NCBI GenBank assembly: GCA_964017155.1
Contig: OZ024865.1
Location: forward strand, 19,392,951-19,456,950
DNA from: Oasisia sp. SBJ-2009
Lineage: Eukaryota > Annelida > Polychaeta > Sabellida > Siboglinidae
Length of the DNA stretch: 64,000 nucleotides
Reading direction: 5' to 3'
Below are positions 11,655 to 23,073 of the stretch, in pieces (the stretch's first letter is position 1; the number at the start of each line of letters is the position of its first letter). The notes below the pieces were generated by a model that worked only from the letters and a program-made list of their open reading frames with translations, was not told the origin of the DNA and made no database searches. The translations under genes and the position numbers were made by a program.

Positions 11655-14596
11655 TAATTAAATATTCCTTGTTATTCTTGCATATGCATCTAAATGAATA
11701 AATAAACCAAACCGGATTGTTTGCAAGTGTGCCACATCCAAAGAAAGTGTCATCTACATCCATCATTGATAGTTCCAACTACACGATGCCTCCTTATGCT
11801 GGATACAAGTTTAAATATTAATATAACCGTTTTTACGTAATATTCTGCAAGACTGTTCATCTCTAGTCAAACGATTTCTTGTTGATCTATACAATACAGT
11901 AATTGCACAGCATTTTCTAAGAGTGTACCGCACACTACATCAATCAGAACATATTCAGTCGAATGACGTCACTATACCCGCAATTAAGAGAGACGGTATT
12001 TGAATTGATCGGCGTTTTAGTCTTATTTAGATTACTTTTACGTGATACGCAAACAAAAACTACACATCCAGTGTAATTACGGTCTTGAATATATCAACAT
12101 TCAAAGATACGAACTTTAACCTCGACGAATGACAGCGACATACGCAGGTGTTTCTCTTGCTGTAGAATCTGACGACAGGCAACAAGCCGGAGCCGGAGTT
12201 CGAGCGGACCCGTCAGTTCTTCATGCGGACGGGTCAACGGGAGGCTCCGGCGGCCGTCCGCCACACGCCCACTCCCTCGCCCATCAAGAACTCGACGTCG
12301 TCCCCCTCCCTCCCCGACAGCACGCCCTCCGTCAAGAAGTCGACCAAGGTAGGCCTAGTCACGGTCGCGACAGTTGCTGAGTAATCGACTCATGTTAGTA
12401 CGCCAACTTTGGGGCTTGGAAGTGTATCTTCTCACAGGGGCCGATGTCTGTTTTCTACGTTGGACAGCCACGTATCTATCATTCGGCGGATATGTTAGCT
12501 AAAATAGCAAAGGAAGATGCTTGCTTTTAAATATATAATTGAGTCTCCAGTCATTCTTTAGATTATTATTTATGATTTGTTGTTCCAACAATAGTCAACT
12601 AGTCTCTCGCTATAGGGATACCTGATATACAAAAATTGTATAACAGAACGCATATTTATTGTTCAGTTTGTAAACAATGAATACAATAATTATGATCAAG
12701 GCTTAGCATGTTCCTTATAACGAGAGTCCACATTATATATCGGTAGAACATTTCCCATGTTACCGCTAGGTACTATATCATGATTGTAAGTCTTGGCTTG
12801 GTTTGAATCATTACTAGAGTGCTAGATACTGGTATAGTGAATATTTGCTACCAATGAATTCCTATACACTGCCGTAATTATTGCATGGTCAACATCATAA
12901 TCGTCATAATGGTCATTATAATAATCCTTAGCAGCAGCGAATACAAAACGTATCTACGAACCAACATACAAAACGACGACATCAACATCAGGGAACACAT
13001 CATTACATCGTTGTGATAGTGATGTATAAAGATATAAACTAGCATTAAATATATTGACAGAAACCTCGATAACGCATAGTGACTGATGCTGACTGTACCT
13101 GCATAACAACAACATAGCAATAACAATTTATAAACTGACACAAGGAACTCATGAGAGTTTGATTCACCACACCATATGTCAACATGTGTGTAATGTCTGT
13201 TCGTGACCAGACGAAGGCCCGGAAGCTACCTAAGCGAGGCCGTGTCGCGAGGTCCGCCGTGGCACTGGCGAAGACGAAGTCAACCGACGGCGCCAATCAA
13301 CTTCCAGTCGCGTGTCTCGAGGTCGTGCCACGACCTTTCGCCAGCGACACGCTCGGAGCTATGACACTTCGCTCGTACGAGCAGTACCGAGGACTGAAGT
13401 CACGTGACTACGCCATGAAATGTCTGCTCGTGGTAGGTTACATATGCGTGTCATTGCACGTGCAATACGCATGCCCAGTACGGGTGTGCTCGTGTGGTTT
13501 CATGTTGGTTCGTGTTTGATTGTGGCTGTGCTGTATCATTACGTCAGGAAGCTGTATTGTATCTAAGTTGTTCTGCTACTCATTTATGGAAAACACTAGC
13601 AAAAACCGAAGAATCTGACATTTGTATAAACCTTTCATACATTATACTTTTGAAACACCATCCGAGTAGTTTTGCAGCTAATATCTTACATAGATAACTC
13701 CAGAAAGAAAACGAATAGCATATCAAAAAAAGAAAGATGAATTTACAATGTGTTAAGAAAAGGCGCGAAGCATAGCAATGCAACTAAAACAGTCCTGGGA
13801 TGACTGAAATAAATACCGGTGGTGGTGGTGGTGGTGGTGGTGGTGGTGGTGGTGGTGGTGGTGGTGGTGGTGGTGGTGGTGGTGGTGGTGGTGGTGGTGG
13901 TGGTGGTGGTGGTGGTGGTGGTGGTGGTGGTGGTGGTGGTGGTGGTGGTGGTGGTGGTGGTGGTGGTGGTGGTGGTGGTGGTGGTGGTGGTGGTGGTGGT
14001 GGTGGTGGTGGTGGTGGTGGTGGTGGTGGTGGTGGTGGTGGTGGTGATGGTGGTGGTGATGGTGATGGTGATGGTGATGGTGATGGTGATGGTGATGGTG
14101 ATGGTGATGGTGATGGTGATGGTGATGGTGATGGTGATGGTGATGGTGATGGTGATGGTGATGGTGATGGTGATGGTGATGGTGATGGTGATTATAAACA
14201 TTATCATCATCATCATCAGTATCATTGTGCAGCCTTCCCGTGGTTATGCGAAAGCCTCAACATGATTACGAAATACGTACGTCCAACATGATAAGATATA
14301 TGCCGTAAACAGATGTTTTTCGATTTTGTTGTTGCAATCAATGATCGCACCGTAGCAGACACTCTTGGAACTTCACGAACCGGAAGTAGATCACTGATCT
14401 GTTCCTCTGTCCCTTGCAGGCGAGCAGGTTCCGCGAGAAGCCGTGGCTGACGCAGGTGCACCAGGCCATGACGATCGCCGCGCGCGGAGTTCGGAAGACC
14501 GTCAACGGGAAGCCGCATCTGTTCTCGCAATACGCCCACCCTCGGGGTGGGGGCGGACCCCCCGGCCGGATAGAGACAGCCGTCGAGGGCTTGTAG
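1841..14596 (+). CDS. ANKUB1: ANKUB1-like ankyrin repeat and ubiquitin domain protein, 9 exons
   Basis: Exons: 1841-2175, 3000-3377, 4561-4780, 8018-8214, 8819-9059, 11103-11309, 12166-12348, 13211-13432, 14420-14596. All junctions have GT/AG sites and matching phases, giving 719 residues and a TAG stop. Residues 19-108 form a ubiquitin-like fold (starts MRIFVVYGQ) and about 112-185 a second ubiquitin-like stretch containing RLDTWDGWNDFL. Ankyrin-type segments span about 205-330, including TPIHEAAEAGHLGVLRTFVN. A long basic, Ser-rich linker fills about 340-640, and the C-terminal block RFREKPWLTQVHQAM matches the conserved end of vertebrate ANKUB1. The vertebrate protein is about 540 residues, so the linker is expanded here. 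The start at 1841 was chosen for its context (AAGATGG); an in-frame ATG at 1727 is less likely, and 1895 corresponds to the vertebrate start. Biochemical function is poorly known; the domains suggest protein binding. Confidence 0.9.
2252..2531. repeat. compound tetranucleotide microsatellite (TGAA)n-(GGAT)n-(GAAC)n
   Basis: Three tetranucleotide blocks follow each other in intron 1 of the ANKUB1-like gene. The largest is (GAAC)n at about 2341-2531. Long Thr-Asn-Glu-Arg or Ser-Phe-Val-Arg open frames through it are translation artefacts of the repeat. Confidence 0.97.
2606..2768. repeat. (AC)n followed by (ACACC)n microsatellite
   Basis: About 82 bp of AC dinucleotide pass directly into about 75 bp of the pentanucleotide ACACC, in intron 1 of the ANKUB1-like gene, about 230 bp before exon 2. 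Confidence 0.97.
3490..3630 (+). mobile_element. 3' end of a LINE (C-terminal zinc-finger remnant)
   Basis: The plus-strand frame from 3498 reads TCSRCGKTCLSRIGFTGHQR, the CxxC...H pattern found at the extreme C-terminus of many invertebrate LINE endonuclease/reverse-transcriptase polyproteins. A short GATGAT-type simple tail follows near 3607. It lies in intron 2 of the ANKUB1-like gene and is too short to be active. Confidence 0.6.
3640..4200 (-). mobile_element. antisense LINE 3' fragment (reverse-transcriptase C-terminus)
   Basis: The minus-strand frame at 4142-3879 contains MRVLRWMCGVTKKDKTRNEY, a signature of the C-terminal region of animal LINE polyproteins (usual form MRxLRWMxGVTRxDRxRNE). 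The rest of the open reading frame and the catalytic core are absent, so this is a 5'-truncated copy. It sits back to back with the plus-strand LINE tail at 3490-3630. Confidence 0.7.
4262..4320 (+). mobile_element. SINE body fragment
   Basis: The segment GTTCACTCAGCTGTACAAAT and what follows matches the body of the SINE at 15971-16300 (GTTCACTCAGCTGTATAAAT). Only the central part is present, and no tRNA-like head is seen. Confidence 0.5.
4833..4887. repeat. (AT)n microsatellite
   Basis: About 27 copies of AT, 50 bp after the donor of exon 3 of the ANKUB1-like gene. Confidence 0.97.
5503..5834. mobile_element. foldback MITE with arms of about 117 bp
   Basis: Left arm 5503-5620 and right arm 5718-5834 are near-perfect inverted copies. 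For example, left AGTGGCGCCACGTAGTGAAT pairs with right ATTCACTACGTGGCGCCACT. About 97 bp separates the arms and there is no coding capacity. This is the architecture of a foldback or MITE-type non-autonomous DNA transposon. I could not settle a target-site duplication. The right end abuts the divergent edge of the 37-bp minisatellite. Confidence 0.85.
5840..8017 (+). repeat. 37-bp minisatellite built of splice-acceptor-like units
   Basis: From about 6400 to 8017 there are roughly 40 tandem copies of a 37-bp unit containing TGTACTTTCAGCCGTGTGC. The left edge (5840-6400) holds diverged units; the part next to exon 4 is nearly homogeneous. Variants (GCG versus GTG, TTC for TAC) are shared between blocks, and a segment with a deleted unit recurs 410 bp apart (7441 and 7851), which indicates higher-order duplication. 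The last unit supplies the exon 4 acceptor at 8017. Confidence 0.95.
8001..8018 (+). promoter_or_regulatory. 3' splice site of exon 4, embedded in the last satellite unit
   Basis: Phase and protein homology (exon 3 ends in QK, then PCASFLLTKQWS) place the acceptor after CTGTACTTTCAG, with exon 4 starting at 8018. The same pyrimidine-AG string, with the same downstream CCGTG, occurs in nearly every upstream unit. Choosing the unit just upstream would add 37 nt and shift the frame. Confidence 0.85.
8424..8530 (+). mobile_element. tRNA-derived SINE head with short tandem repeats
   Basis: Contains a B-box-like GGGTTCGAATGC after GAGAACCC, almost identical to the head of the SINE at 15971. It is preceded by several direct repeats of GTGGCACAG/GGGGCACAG that have replaced the A-box region. 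It continues into a (GA)n tract at 8576. Confidence 0.6.
8576..8632. repeat. (GA)n microsatellite
   Basis: About 28 GA copies with a degenerate purine-rich extension to about 8770, ending shortly before exon 5 of the ANKUB1-like gene. Confidence 0.95.
9107..9514. repeat. compound microsatellite (GCAC)n-(CCGCA)n-(GTGA)n
   Basis: Three different arrays lie in series in intron 5 of the ANKUB1-like gene: (GCAC)n at 9107-9186, (CCGCA)n of about 36 units at 9231-9410, and (GTGA)n at 9424-9514. It begins 48 bp after the exon 5 donor. Confidence 0.97.
10196..10421. repeat. compound microsatellite (GCAC)n-(AC)n-(ACAT)n
   Basis: Tandem GCAC (10200-10272), AC (to about 10311) and ACAT (about 10312-10421) blocks in intron 5 of the ANKUB1-like gene. 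Confidence 0.97.
11098..11106 (+). promoter_or_regulatory. NAGNAG tandem splice acceptor of exon 6
   Basis: The sequence TTTAGCAGGAG offers two acceptors three bases apart, so exon 6 may start at 11103 (adding CAG, Gln) or at 11106. Both keep frame. Such sites commonly give isoforms differing by one residue. Confidence 0.6.
11578..11651. repeat. (AT)n microsatellite
   Basis: About 36 AT copies in intron 6 of the ANKUB1-like gene. Confidence 0.97.
13819..14191. repeat. (GGT)n-(GGTGAT)n microsatellite of about 370 bp
   Basis: About 75 uninterrupted GGT units are followed by about 24 GGTGAT units in intron 8 of the ANKUB1-like gene, ending about 230 bp before exon 9. Poly-Gly, poly-Val and poly-Thr open frames through it are artefacts. 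Confidence 0.98.
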
Positions 14597-17500
14597 GTGC
14601 ACAGACGAGTCTATTGGGCCTGAAGGCATGTGTGCCCTAGAACTTTGGAATTGGGTTAGAGTGGCGCGTCCTCTAGACGTCTACATGTCGATAGAACCTT
14701 TCCACCCGTCATCCTACGTCAGGGTCCGGCGACAGCTCAATGTTGTCGCAGCAGCGAAAACACACACAATTTCCTCTGTATTCCGACGTTACAATTACGA
14801 TGCGACGATGGTGGACACACGAGTCGAGCCACACAGATTAGCCTCTACACCCGAGTGAAATTTGAGGTTTTGGACTGTAAGATGACGGATCACCTGTGAA
14901 ATAATTGAGCGGAAATTGCCGTTGTTGTCGCTTGTCTTGGTTCAACACAAGGACTGTGATTATGGATGCGTTGTATATCCATGCGCTGTGATAAGTAGGT
15001 AATATCGTATACACGACGCTAGTGTCTTGTCCCGATTTAATGTTTCTGATTAGTTAAATTGTTTTCAAATGTTTACGGGAGTGTTGTAGACATGTGGCTA
15101 TGTCACATAGAATTACATGCAAATTATCACGGATCGGATTGTTGGCAGAAGCGAAATCAGCTATTTGTCACGCATGAATGATGTAACCAGCCACGTTCGC
15201 AAGAATAGAAGTCAGACGACATCGGCACCGACGATTTGTGTAAAGCAAATGACACAGGGTCACGAGAAACACAAGTTGCAGACGCAGATATGTTTGATCT
15301 TCCGGACAATCCGCATGCGACTCGTTTCTGACTGTCAGACAAGACTGTCTGTTTAGTCAGGTTTTGTTTTGGGTGAGCATGGCGTCATATCCGTACCATG
15401 TAAAGTGATAGTAACCTCGTCCGTAAGTATTCGGTGGCTAAGACCCTCCTCTTCAAACACTGGATAGGATCTCAGACCCTGGTCAGGCCTATGATAAAGT
15501 AATCTAAGCAAAACAAACATTCAAGCATTACAATGTATGATATTATTATGGTATATTAAAAGAGGTATTATACTACATATCATAATACACATGTAAGAGT
15601 CATCAATTCAAATTTAGCTTCGGTTGAAAATTATTTTTAAAGACATGTTGCTGTGATATGATTAGTGGCGTGAGTTTTCGGCCCTTGTTTTATTCTCGCG
15701 ATCGAATCATGCCCGGACATGTTTGTATATTTATATCTACTTGGATTGGTAATTACTCGTTTGGCATTGCGATATTTTGTAAGTCTAGCTCATGGTACTA
15801 ACAAATGTAAAATGTATTTCTGTACATAATTATGATGTGATTAAACACTGATCGTATCACATAGAGATGTATAGTATGTTATTCTTTCATACTAACTACT
15901 GTGGCGTTACATAGACGGACGCTATTCGCCATACGTAAAGATACACATGTGAAGGCGGGATTGTGACCAACTGTTGGCAGCAAAGGCTCAGGGGTATAGA
16001 TTCGGACTCTCGACTACGAGAACCCGGGTTCGAATACTGTGCTGCGTGTTAAAACCTTTGGCAATTTTTTTTTACTCCACATTGCTCCAGTTCACTCAGC
16101 TGTATAAATGTGTACCTGGCAATAGACAGTGGTGGATATGTGTACGAGCAGCCTTCGCGCATTAATTGTAGCATATGGCTGGATGCTTCCCAGAGAAGCC
16201 GAGATGGTGTCTGAGTGAACAGGTTTGTCAGGGAAGTAAAGTATAAAGCGCTTTGAACGGTCCTGAGGACTGCGCTATATAAGAACTTGCCTTTTTTCTG
16301 AGGGAGTACCCAAGAGAGATTTATCTATTTATCTGGAAATTCCCGCACTATATGGCAGTGTAGAACGAATATGACCCGCCGCATCCAGTGTTACAGTGTC
16401 ACCCGTTTGGAGACACTCAGCCACGTCTACATTCACACTCACACCGTGCGTGGTGATTAAACCTACGAGTTATGTTTATTCTGAATAATAAAGTTTAGCT
16501 ACGACATGAAGGTTGGGTGCCACGGGCCATGTTTAGACTTGTAAATACTACAACGGCGCCACCTGGTGAATGCTAGTCAAACAACAACATTGCCGTTATA
16601 TGATAGAGATATCTACATAACACCTCTTGCTATGTATGCTTATGTATTTTATAAGACATAAGTGCATTTTCTATTTGAAGGTTGCAAATCATATTTTCTT
16701 TGCGTCTATAGCATGATCGCAAACACAAAGCTGCAACGTTTGGCCAAAAATTATTAAATGTCCATCTATGACCTATATTTCTACGATTACAACGTCACTG
16801 TATCGTCCGTTGTCTTCTCGCAACAATGGACAAATTCGGTTTTGCCTTGATGATAACTTGTATAAAAACGTCATTTTCTCCACTTTAAACCGAGTTCAAT
16901 ACCAAGAGTCCAGGAGACAGTCATATTTAACACTTATCCAATCCTATTGCGTAATTCAACAAGTTATTATCAAAAGTACACCGACCGCATACGCCATACC
17001 TATCAGGTAAATGGTGTCCTGGTAAAAATGGACAGAACATAGGAAGGCCACGTAGAACAACGTATACGTTATGTAGCGTCCTAGTGCGCAGTAGCCGTGT
17101 CTGAACATAACATATATTTTCGCATTCGTGATTGTTTCATCATCCAGAAGGCAGTTGCGAATGTGTATGTGATATAATCCTTCAAAGCGCTTGATAAAAT
17201 AAAAATATTAACTAATTATGTAAATTTCCATTAGTACACATACATTCACGCTCATAAGCACGAATACATGCACTCGTCACAGGTCATACTGACTTCTTCT
17301 TCTCCTGATTATCGATTTATAGTTATTCATTTTTCATGGACTATAATTTCCCCCAACTTTCTCTGCCTTAAGTTTCCGTCTCCGTCACTCTGCGAACCCT
17401 TCCAAACATCTCTTTAAGTAGGTCTCCAAGCGCAATGTGAGTCTTCCTCTTTTCTGTTTTCTTTCTACTCTCCGGATATCGCAGGTTAACATTAGTGATA

Positions 17501-17851
17501 AAATTATGTAAGTTGAAAATATTAAGAACAAAAACGCCATCGATCTGCAACATTTTCCGAGACGCAGCCTTCAATGTTGCTATAATTAATTTTCTGCAGC
17601 TATATAAGGTAATGAGATCCGCAAGGTGGAGCCACGATTGATAAAATAGCTTATAATAGATTCTAAAAAATGTAAGTTCGCATATATAACGCGGCAACCG
17701 GTCCTTAGGACAACTAAAAGGGTTACACATTCGAAAGACGACAGCGGTTGAGTACAAACACCAGCACCGGTTTAACGGTTACTTAAATATAATGGCAGCC
17801 GGCAGTACCGTTCCGCTCGAGTGAACAGCCAATTTTAGACACGGCAGTCGC
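14597..17851. other. 3' region of the ANKUB1-like gene and intergenic space
   Basis: No further coding exon is recognised. Candidate polyadenylation hexamers are ATTAAA at 15840-15845 and AATAAA at 16487-16492. The SINE at 15971-16300 lies here. The rest is unassigned AT-rich sequence. Confidence 0.5.
15971..16300 (+). mobile_element. tRNA-derived SINE, near full length
   Basis: The tRNA-like head carries the B-box-like GGGTTCGAATAC. A body with GTTCACTCAGCTGTATAAAT follows, then the tail GGAAGTAAAGTATAAAGCGC and GACTGCGCTATATAAGAACT. At least four related pieces occur in the window (4262, 8424, 20497, 37425), which defines a dispersed family. The 3' end resembles LINE-derived SINE tails seen in marine invertebrates. 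Confidence 0.8.
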
Positions 17852-17951
17852 ATTGTCAAAGCGGCCGGTTGACAGCGTGGTCGAGTTCACGTGTAGTTGT
17901 GTCTGGTCGGGGCTTGTCGCGCTAACTTCGTCCACGTATCGAGATATATAT

Positions 17952-20900
17952 ATGTCTTCTACGTCCACTCTACCATCGGGACGAATCTCTATTTGTGCAG
18001 GTAAGCGTGACACCTTGCAGACATGGCCGCCAGAACCGCTACAGAACGAGAGCCTGGTAGCGTGATACTGTGGCTACTGTGCATGCAGAGCTCCTGGTGA
18101 CGTTGTACTCGTTGCGTAGTCTGACACTGGGGGCCGTCTCAAATTAATTACTCGTTCACTACGACGGAAAGTGGCGATTCGCGTGTTTGCTTCATTGGGA
18201 GTAAGTTAGAGAGACAGTGTTCTGATTGAGTTGCCAGAGAGAGAAGCTAACGATACTCTTTAAAATGGTGCTACAGACACGTGGTTGCAGGTTGTATTAA
18301 AACTGCCAGTGCCGTGGACATGTGCTGACTGTTGATCAGGTCGATATCAGCCGAGGCAGCAGTAGCGATATTATGTATGCGTCAACTATACACGGGAAAC
18401 CAGTTTAAATGATAGTGCATGAATATAATTTGAATACATTGATTACGCTATAGACAGTTGCATGATTATTCGAGATAACAGATTTGTTTATTATTGTGTT
18501 TTACAGATTTTGTCAACAGATTTAGTGTAGGGATGAAAGTTTGAGATAATGCCATAACTATATTAGCATATAGACAGCTGCCATTGCGTGGTCCACTGGT
18601 CGGTTAAGCAGAACTTTGACCACAACATCCTTCTTCCATTACTACCGTTTACTTATTATATTGTCTATCTAACTGACACAATGGTATGTCTATGCACCAA
18701 CACGTACGACGTCACCGATCAGTAAAGAAAGGCTACAACTGCTTGACTTTCTTATAGGTCCTTTTCTGGCTTGTATTAGGCATTCCTGCCTCTTGACATA
18801 AACACACATTACAGCTATCATTTTAAAAACATGTTTAATTATTTAACTCCGTATTCAATTACTTACGTTAACATAGCAGACGTAAATCTCATGTTTTTTG
18901 TTAACGATTACTTTTGTTTTACATATGTACCGTGATCACACTACATGCAACTTTCCCACAGTAGACAAATAACGAAGGCACATTGACAACACGTTCAAAG
19001 CATCTTAGATTCGAGATTTCAAGAAAACTGGTTTGTTCGGTTATGTAATACGATCATATGGGCGGCCACAAAAGCGGACTAAATAAAGCGACACGTTACA
19101 AAAAGAAACAAATGAACATTCACAAAGGCTGCGTGTTATGGCTGACTAGACTACTTCAACTACTAGACACTATTTACATCGGAATAAGTGGCATGGAAAA
19201 AACGTACATGCCTGTTTACACGCACATACACACACTTTCCATACACACATAAAAGCGCAATTATTTCAAGTTCACCAACACAAAAAGTCGAGTAGGTGTT
19301 CAAATGACGTTTACAACTGCCTTCATTACGTCCCTCTCAGACTACAATTATTTCGGAGACGGCGACATCAATCTACACCTACTTCTTCCTATTCACTGGT
19401 CTTCGTCACTGCTGACGCAAACAAGACTCACCTATAGTACAAGTATTGAAAAGCCAAGGTGTAGATTACCTCCCGACGTATATTTGCTTACACTCAGTTA
19501 CTAACCGTGTGAATATAGTAATAGTAACACGTTAAGGACTACTCGTACTCTATCTAGATAGGGTCTACGGTGTACATATTTTTTGGTAAACCATATAAGG
19601 TAATATGCTAATTCTTCATTCGAATAGGAAAACACATTTCTTTTTATTTATTTCCTTGCTCATGTTCCCTTCGAGACACCAGGCGACGATCTTTCGCATG
19701 TTTAGGCATCAATCCAGAATTTCCAGTTTATTACCATGTCTGCAAGATCTTCTTTAAATGTCTTGCGTCAGGTGTTAGTCAGCCTTTGTCTCTTTCTACG
19801 GTCACATTAAGGCTCCCACTCCATTGCAATATTTCCTGTCCGATCTCTTGATAAGGGTAGACTATGTCCAGCTAATCTACATCGTCGACACTTGACGATC
19901 TCATGTAGACATATCTTCAAAACAAACTAATCGTTGCTGATTTTTCAATGGATCTTGTCCAATTTCCATGGATCCGGTCTACATTAAGAAATGCCTGATT
20001 TACTACGCATTTATTTCCACAGGTCTTGGCGACAACACGACACAGTTTGAGGAAGAATGATGTCTCTGCATTGAGAGAGTTGACGACTATGTGACGCTAT
20101 GACACTTCAAGGTGATGGTGTCCACGCAGAGGACAGATGCAACACGAGAACTTGGAGTATGTCGAGCATGCGCACTGCGTGCACGTCGCTCATTGGAGCA
20201 GGTTTGTGACAAGGATTGCTATTAATTGCCTGCTTGATTCTTATGCGAATGCCGTCCGCTGAATATTTCTGATAACACGAAGACAACATTGAACTCAGTA
20301 AGACAATATTTAACAGTTTAATTTATGCGTTTATGTAAGATACTCGTTATAGATTTTTTAAAACGAATACTGGTGTTTAGTCTTCTTCAAAAGTGTTGTT
20401 CCTAAATATGTGTTGTCAGTTACAATTCATATGTACATACACCACATTTCACCGCTCGTTATCTGTGTTCACTCAAAGAGATTTAGCTACGTTAACCAAT
20501 CGGATGGATCACAGTGGCAAGAGCTCAATCGTGTGAATCCGAGTTCGAACCCTGTGCCACCATTTCAAACTTTGGAAATTTCATTCATTCTACATTGCTC
20601 CAGTTCAATCAGCTGCCTGTATGAGTATTTGTTAACGGTGACATTTATTACGGATAGCCATAGCGCATTAATGGAACCGTGGCTTAATTCTTCAGAGCTA
20701 AGTCGCGGTGGTGTTCGACTGAACATGTCTGCCAGGGAATAATGTGTGTGGAGCTTTGAACAGTCCCAAATAGGGATACTGCGCTCTGAAAGATTTTTTT
20801 TCATATCAATAGTGATTTCTATACGTGAACGAATAAGTGCTCTTATGGGGCAGTTATGGAAAACATTATACACCTGTATACGTTGTGGCTACTTCGTTTA

Positions 20901-23037
20901 GTAAGAGCTATGTGAGAGGCATGTTTGTTTCAGTCCTTCACGGTCAATTAAATTGTCTCATGTCTCAATATTGGCTGGTTTCAGCAGCGCTATCCAATCC
21001 GTAAGTAAAACATTCTTCTACGGTAGTACATGTTGGCATTTCGTTTCTGTTTCAGTGGCGTTGGTCATTCTCGTTGTCATACTGAAAGAGGGACCAGTGG
21101 CGACACCTGCGTTCAATCTCCCTCTAGCGGCGACGTCAGTAACACAGACTGTAAATATCGTGGTGGAACACCGTCACTTTAACGTCGATGTCAACAAGAC
21201 GTCTTGGAACTACAATTGGGACAAGTTAGTTTCTTCTTCGGCACTGAATATTATTGAGCTTGCTTTGATTAAAAATGCTTTCATAAAGTAATTTGGGTGT
21301 TAAAAATGATTACTAATGAGATGGATATGTGCTTCGTGTGATATATTATCGCAACCCTGTCGTGTATTGTACAGTTAGTTTATCGAGTACATATACTGTG
21401 AAGAGACATCTCTCTTTAACGGACCCGACAACCTCAATTTAACAGAAGTGATAACCTCAGAGAGGCTCTCTTTAACAGAACGGATAACCTCTCTTTAATA
21501 GAAACGACACTCTGTCTTTAACAGAACGAATAACCTCTCTTTAACAGAAACGACACTCTGTCTTTAACAGAACGGATAACCTCTCTTTAACAGAAACGAC
21601 ACTCTGTCTTTAACAGAATGGATAACCTCTCTTTAACAGAAACGATACTCTCTCTTTAACAGAACGGATAACCTCTCCTTAACAGAACCGACACACTCTC
21701 TTTAACAGAAACGACACTCTCTCTTTAACGGAACGGATAACCTCTCTGTATCGCATCGGAAAACTGCCTCCTTGACATGGTGTCTCACGTGTCATGTTGA
21801 CTGCTTGTAGACGCGCCTGGAAATCGGCCGACGAGGCGAAGGGCGTTGGAACGAGGTCGCTGTTTCTAATACGACATGGAAAGTACAACTTCAATACGGG
21901 TCATCTTGACGAACTCGGTGAGTTCGCCTTATACAGCACATATCCCTGTTAAAACCCGTGGACCGAAGGTTTTCGCTGGATGCCCATTGGTCGAGGGAAA
22001 GAGTTCCTTTTTATTAGACAATCAGCCTGGCATTCTATCGTCTTCCGATGCTGTGTCCGACATCATCCAAGGAGTAGGTGCGATTCCAGAAACATTTGGA
22101 GCGTTACCGCGAAAACATCCCAGATACCCGTCATGTTTTCCAGTTGAGCAGCCACCCGGTCTCAAAACAAACTATGTCCGCATAAGAGCAGTGACCGCTC
22201 TCCGAGAGGACACACATTCAGTCTGCCAACAGTCATCCAGAACTTAATTCCCAAAATATATTATCTATACTATAGAGATGCATAGTCCGATACACAGAGC
22301 TCTGCATGTGGTATCCATGTGACGAAGACGTGATTTCAACTGTTTCTTCTGCTTGCTTCTTGACGATTCTCGGTTGGCCTCACCTCTAATATGTACCCAC
22401 AATTCCGTTTGTACAACCACAGGCATTGAGCAGGCGCATATGACCGGAAAACGGTTGAAGGCGATGAACAAGAAGTTTGACGGGATCATCCACTCGACCA
22501 TGCCTCGAGCGGTCGAGACTGCCACGATTCTGCGTCAGTACCTAAACATCTCCATGACGCCTGATGACATGCTCATCGAGGGCGGCCCTGTCGTACCGAA
22601 GCCAACCATCACTTACTGGGGCCTGTCAGACTCGGTGAGTACGCGGTGTGTCGTGCTGTGGACATAATTTTACGGAATGTTGTAGTTTGTATTTATGACA
22701 ATGTCTAGCAATGGGTTGATTAGCAATGGATAAATAAGCGGTAGGACATATTCATGTTAATTTATATCATCGGACGGCCCATTGCTCATTATAAGGAGTC
22801 TGCGTCAGGTGTTACTACAGGATGATTAATAAATAAATGCCATATTGTGGCATTGTGTTTGTTAACGGATAGGAAACGGCGGCATTGATTGGCTTTGCAC
22901 CTGGTAGTCAGGTAAATCAGACAAGAAAGCACCTTATAAAAGGAAACCATATCACAAGCAGAGTTGTGTTTGTTTATCCCAATGCACATACACGTACACG
23001 TACACGCACACGCACACGCACACGCACACGCACACGC

Positions 23038-23073
<36 letters not shown>

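Noticed and set aside
13800..14291. Open frames encoding poly-Gly, poly-Val or poly-Thr
   Set aside because: They are produced by the GGT/GGTGAT microsatellite in an intron.
17368..17757. Minus-strand open frame of 129 codons
   Set aside because: Long for AT-rich DNA, and the end is rich in basic residues as in LINE C-termini, but no diagnostic motif is present.
19640..20060. Possible additional repeat element in intron 1 of the PGAM5-like gene
   Set aside because: Composition is repeat-like, but no second copy or protein motif is visible in this window.
21876..22247. Frame of 123 codons running from PGAM5 exon 3 into the intron
   Set aside because: It is in the wrong frame for the RHG motif and passes the GTGAGT donor at 21918.
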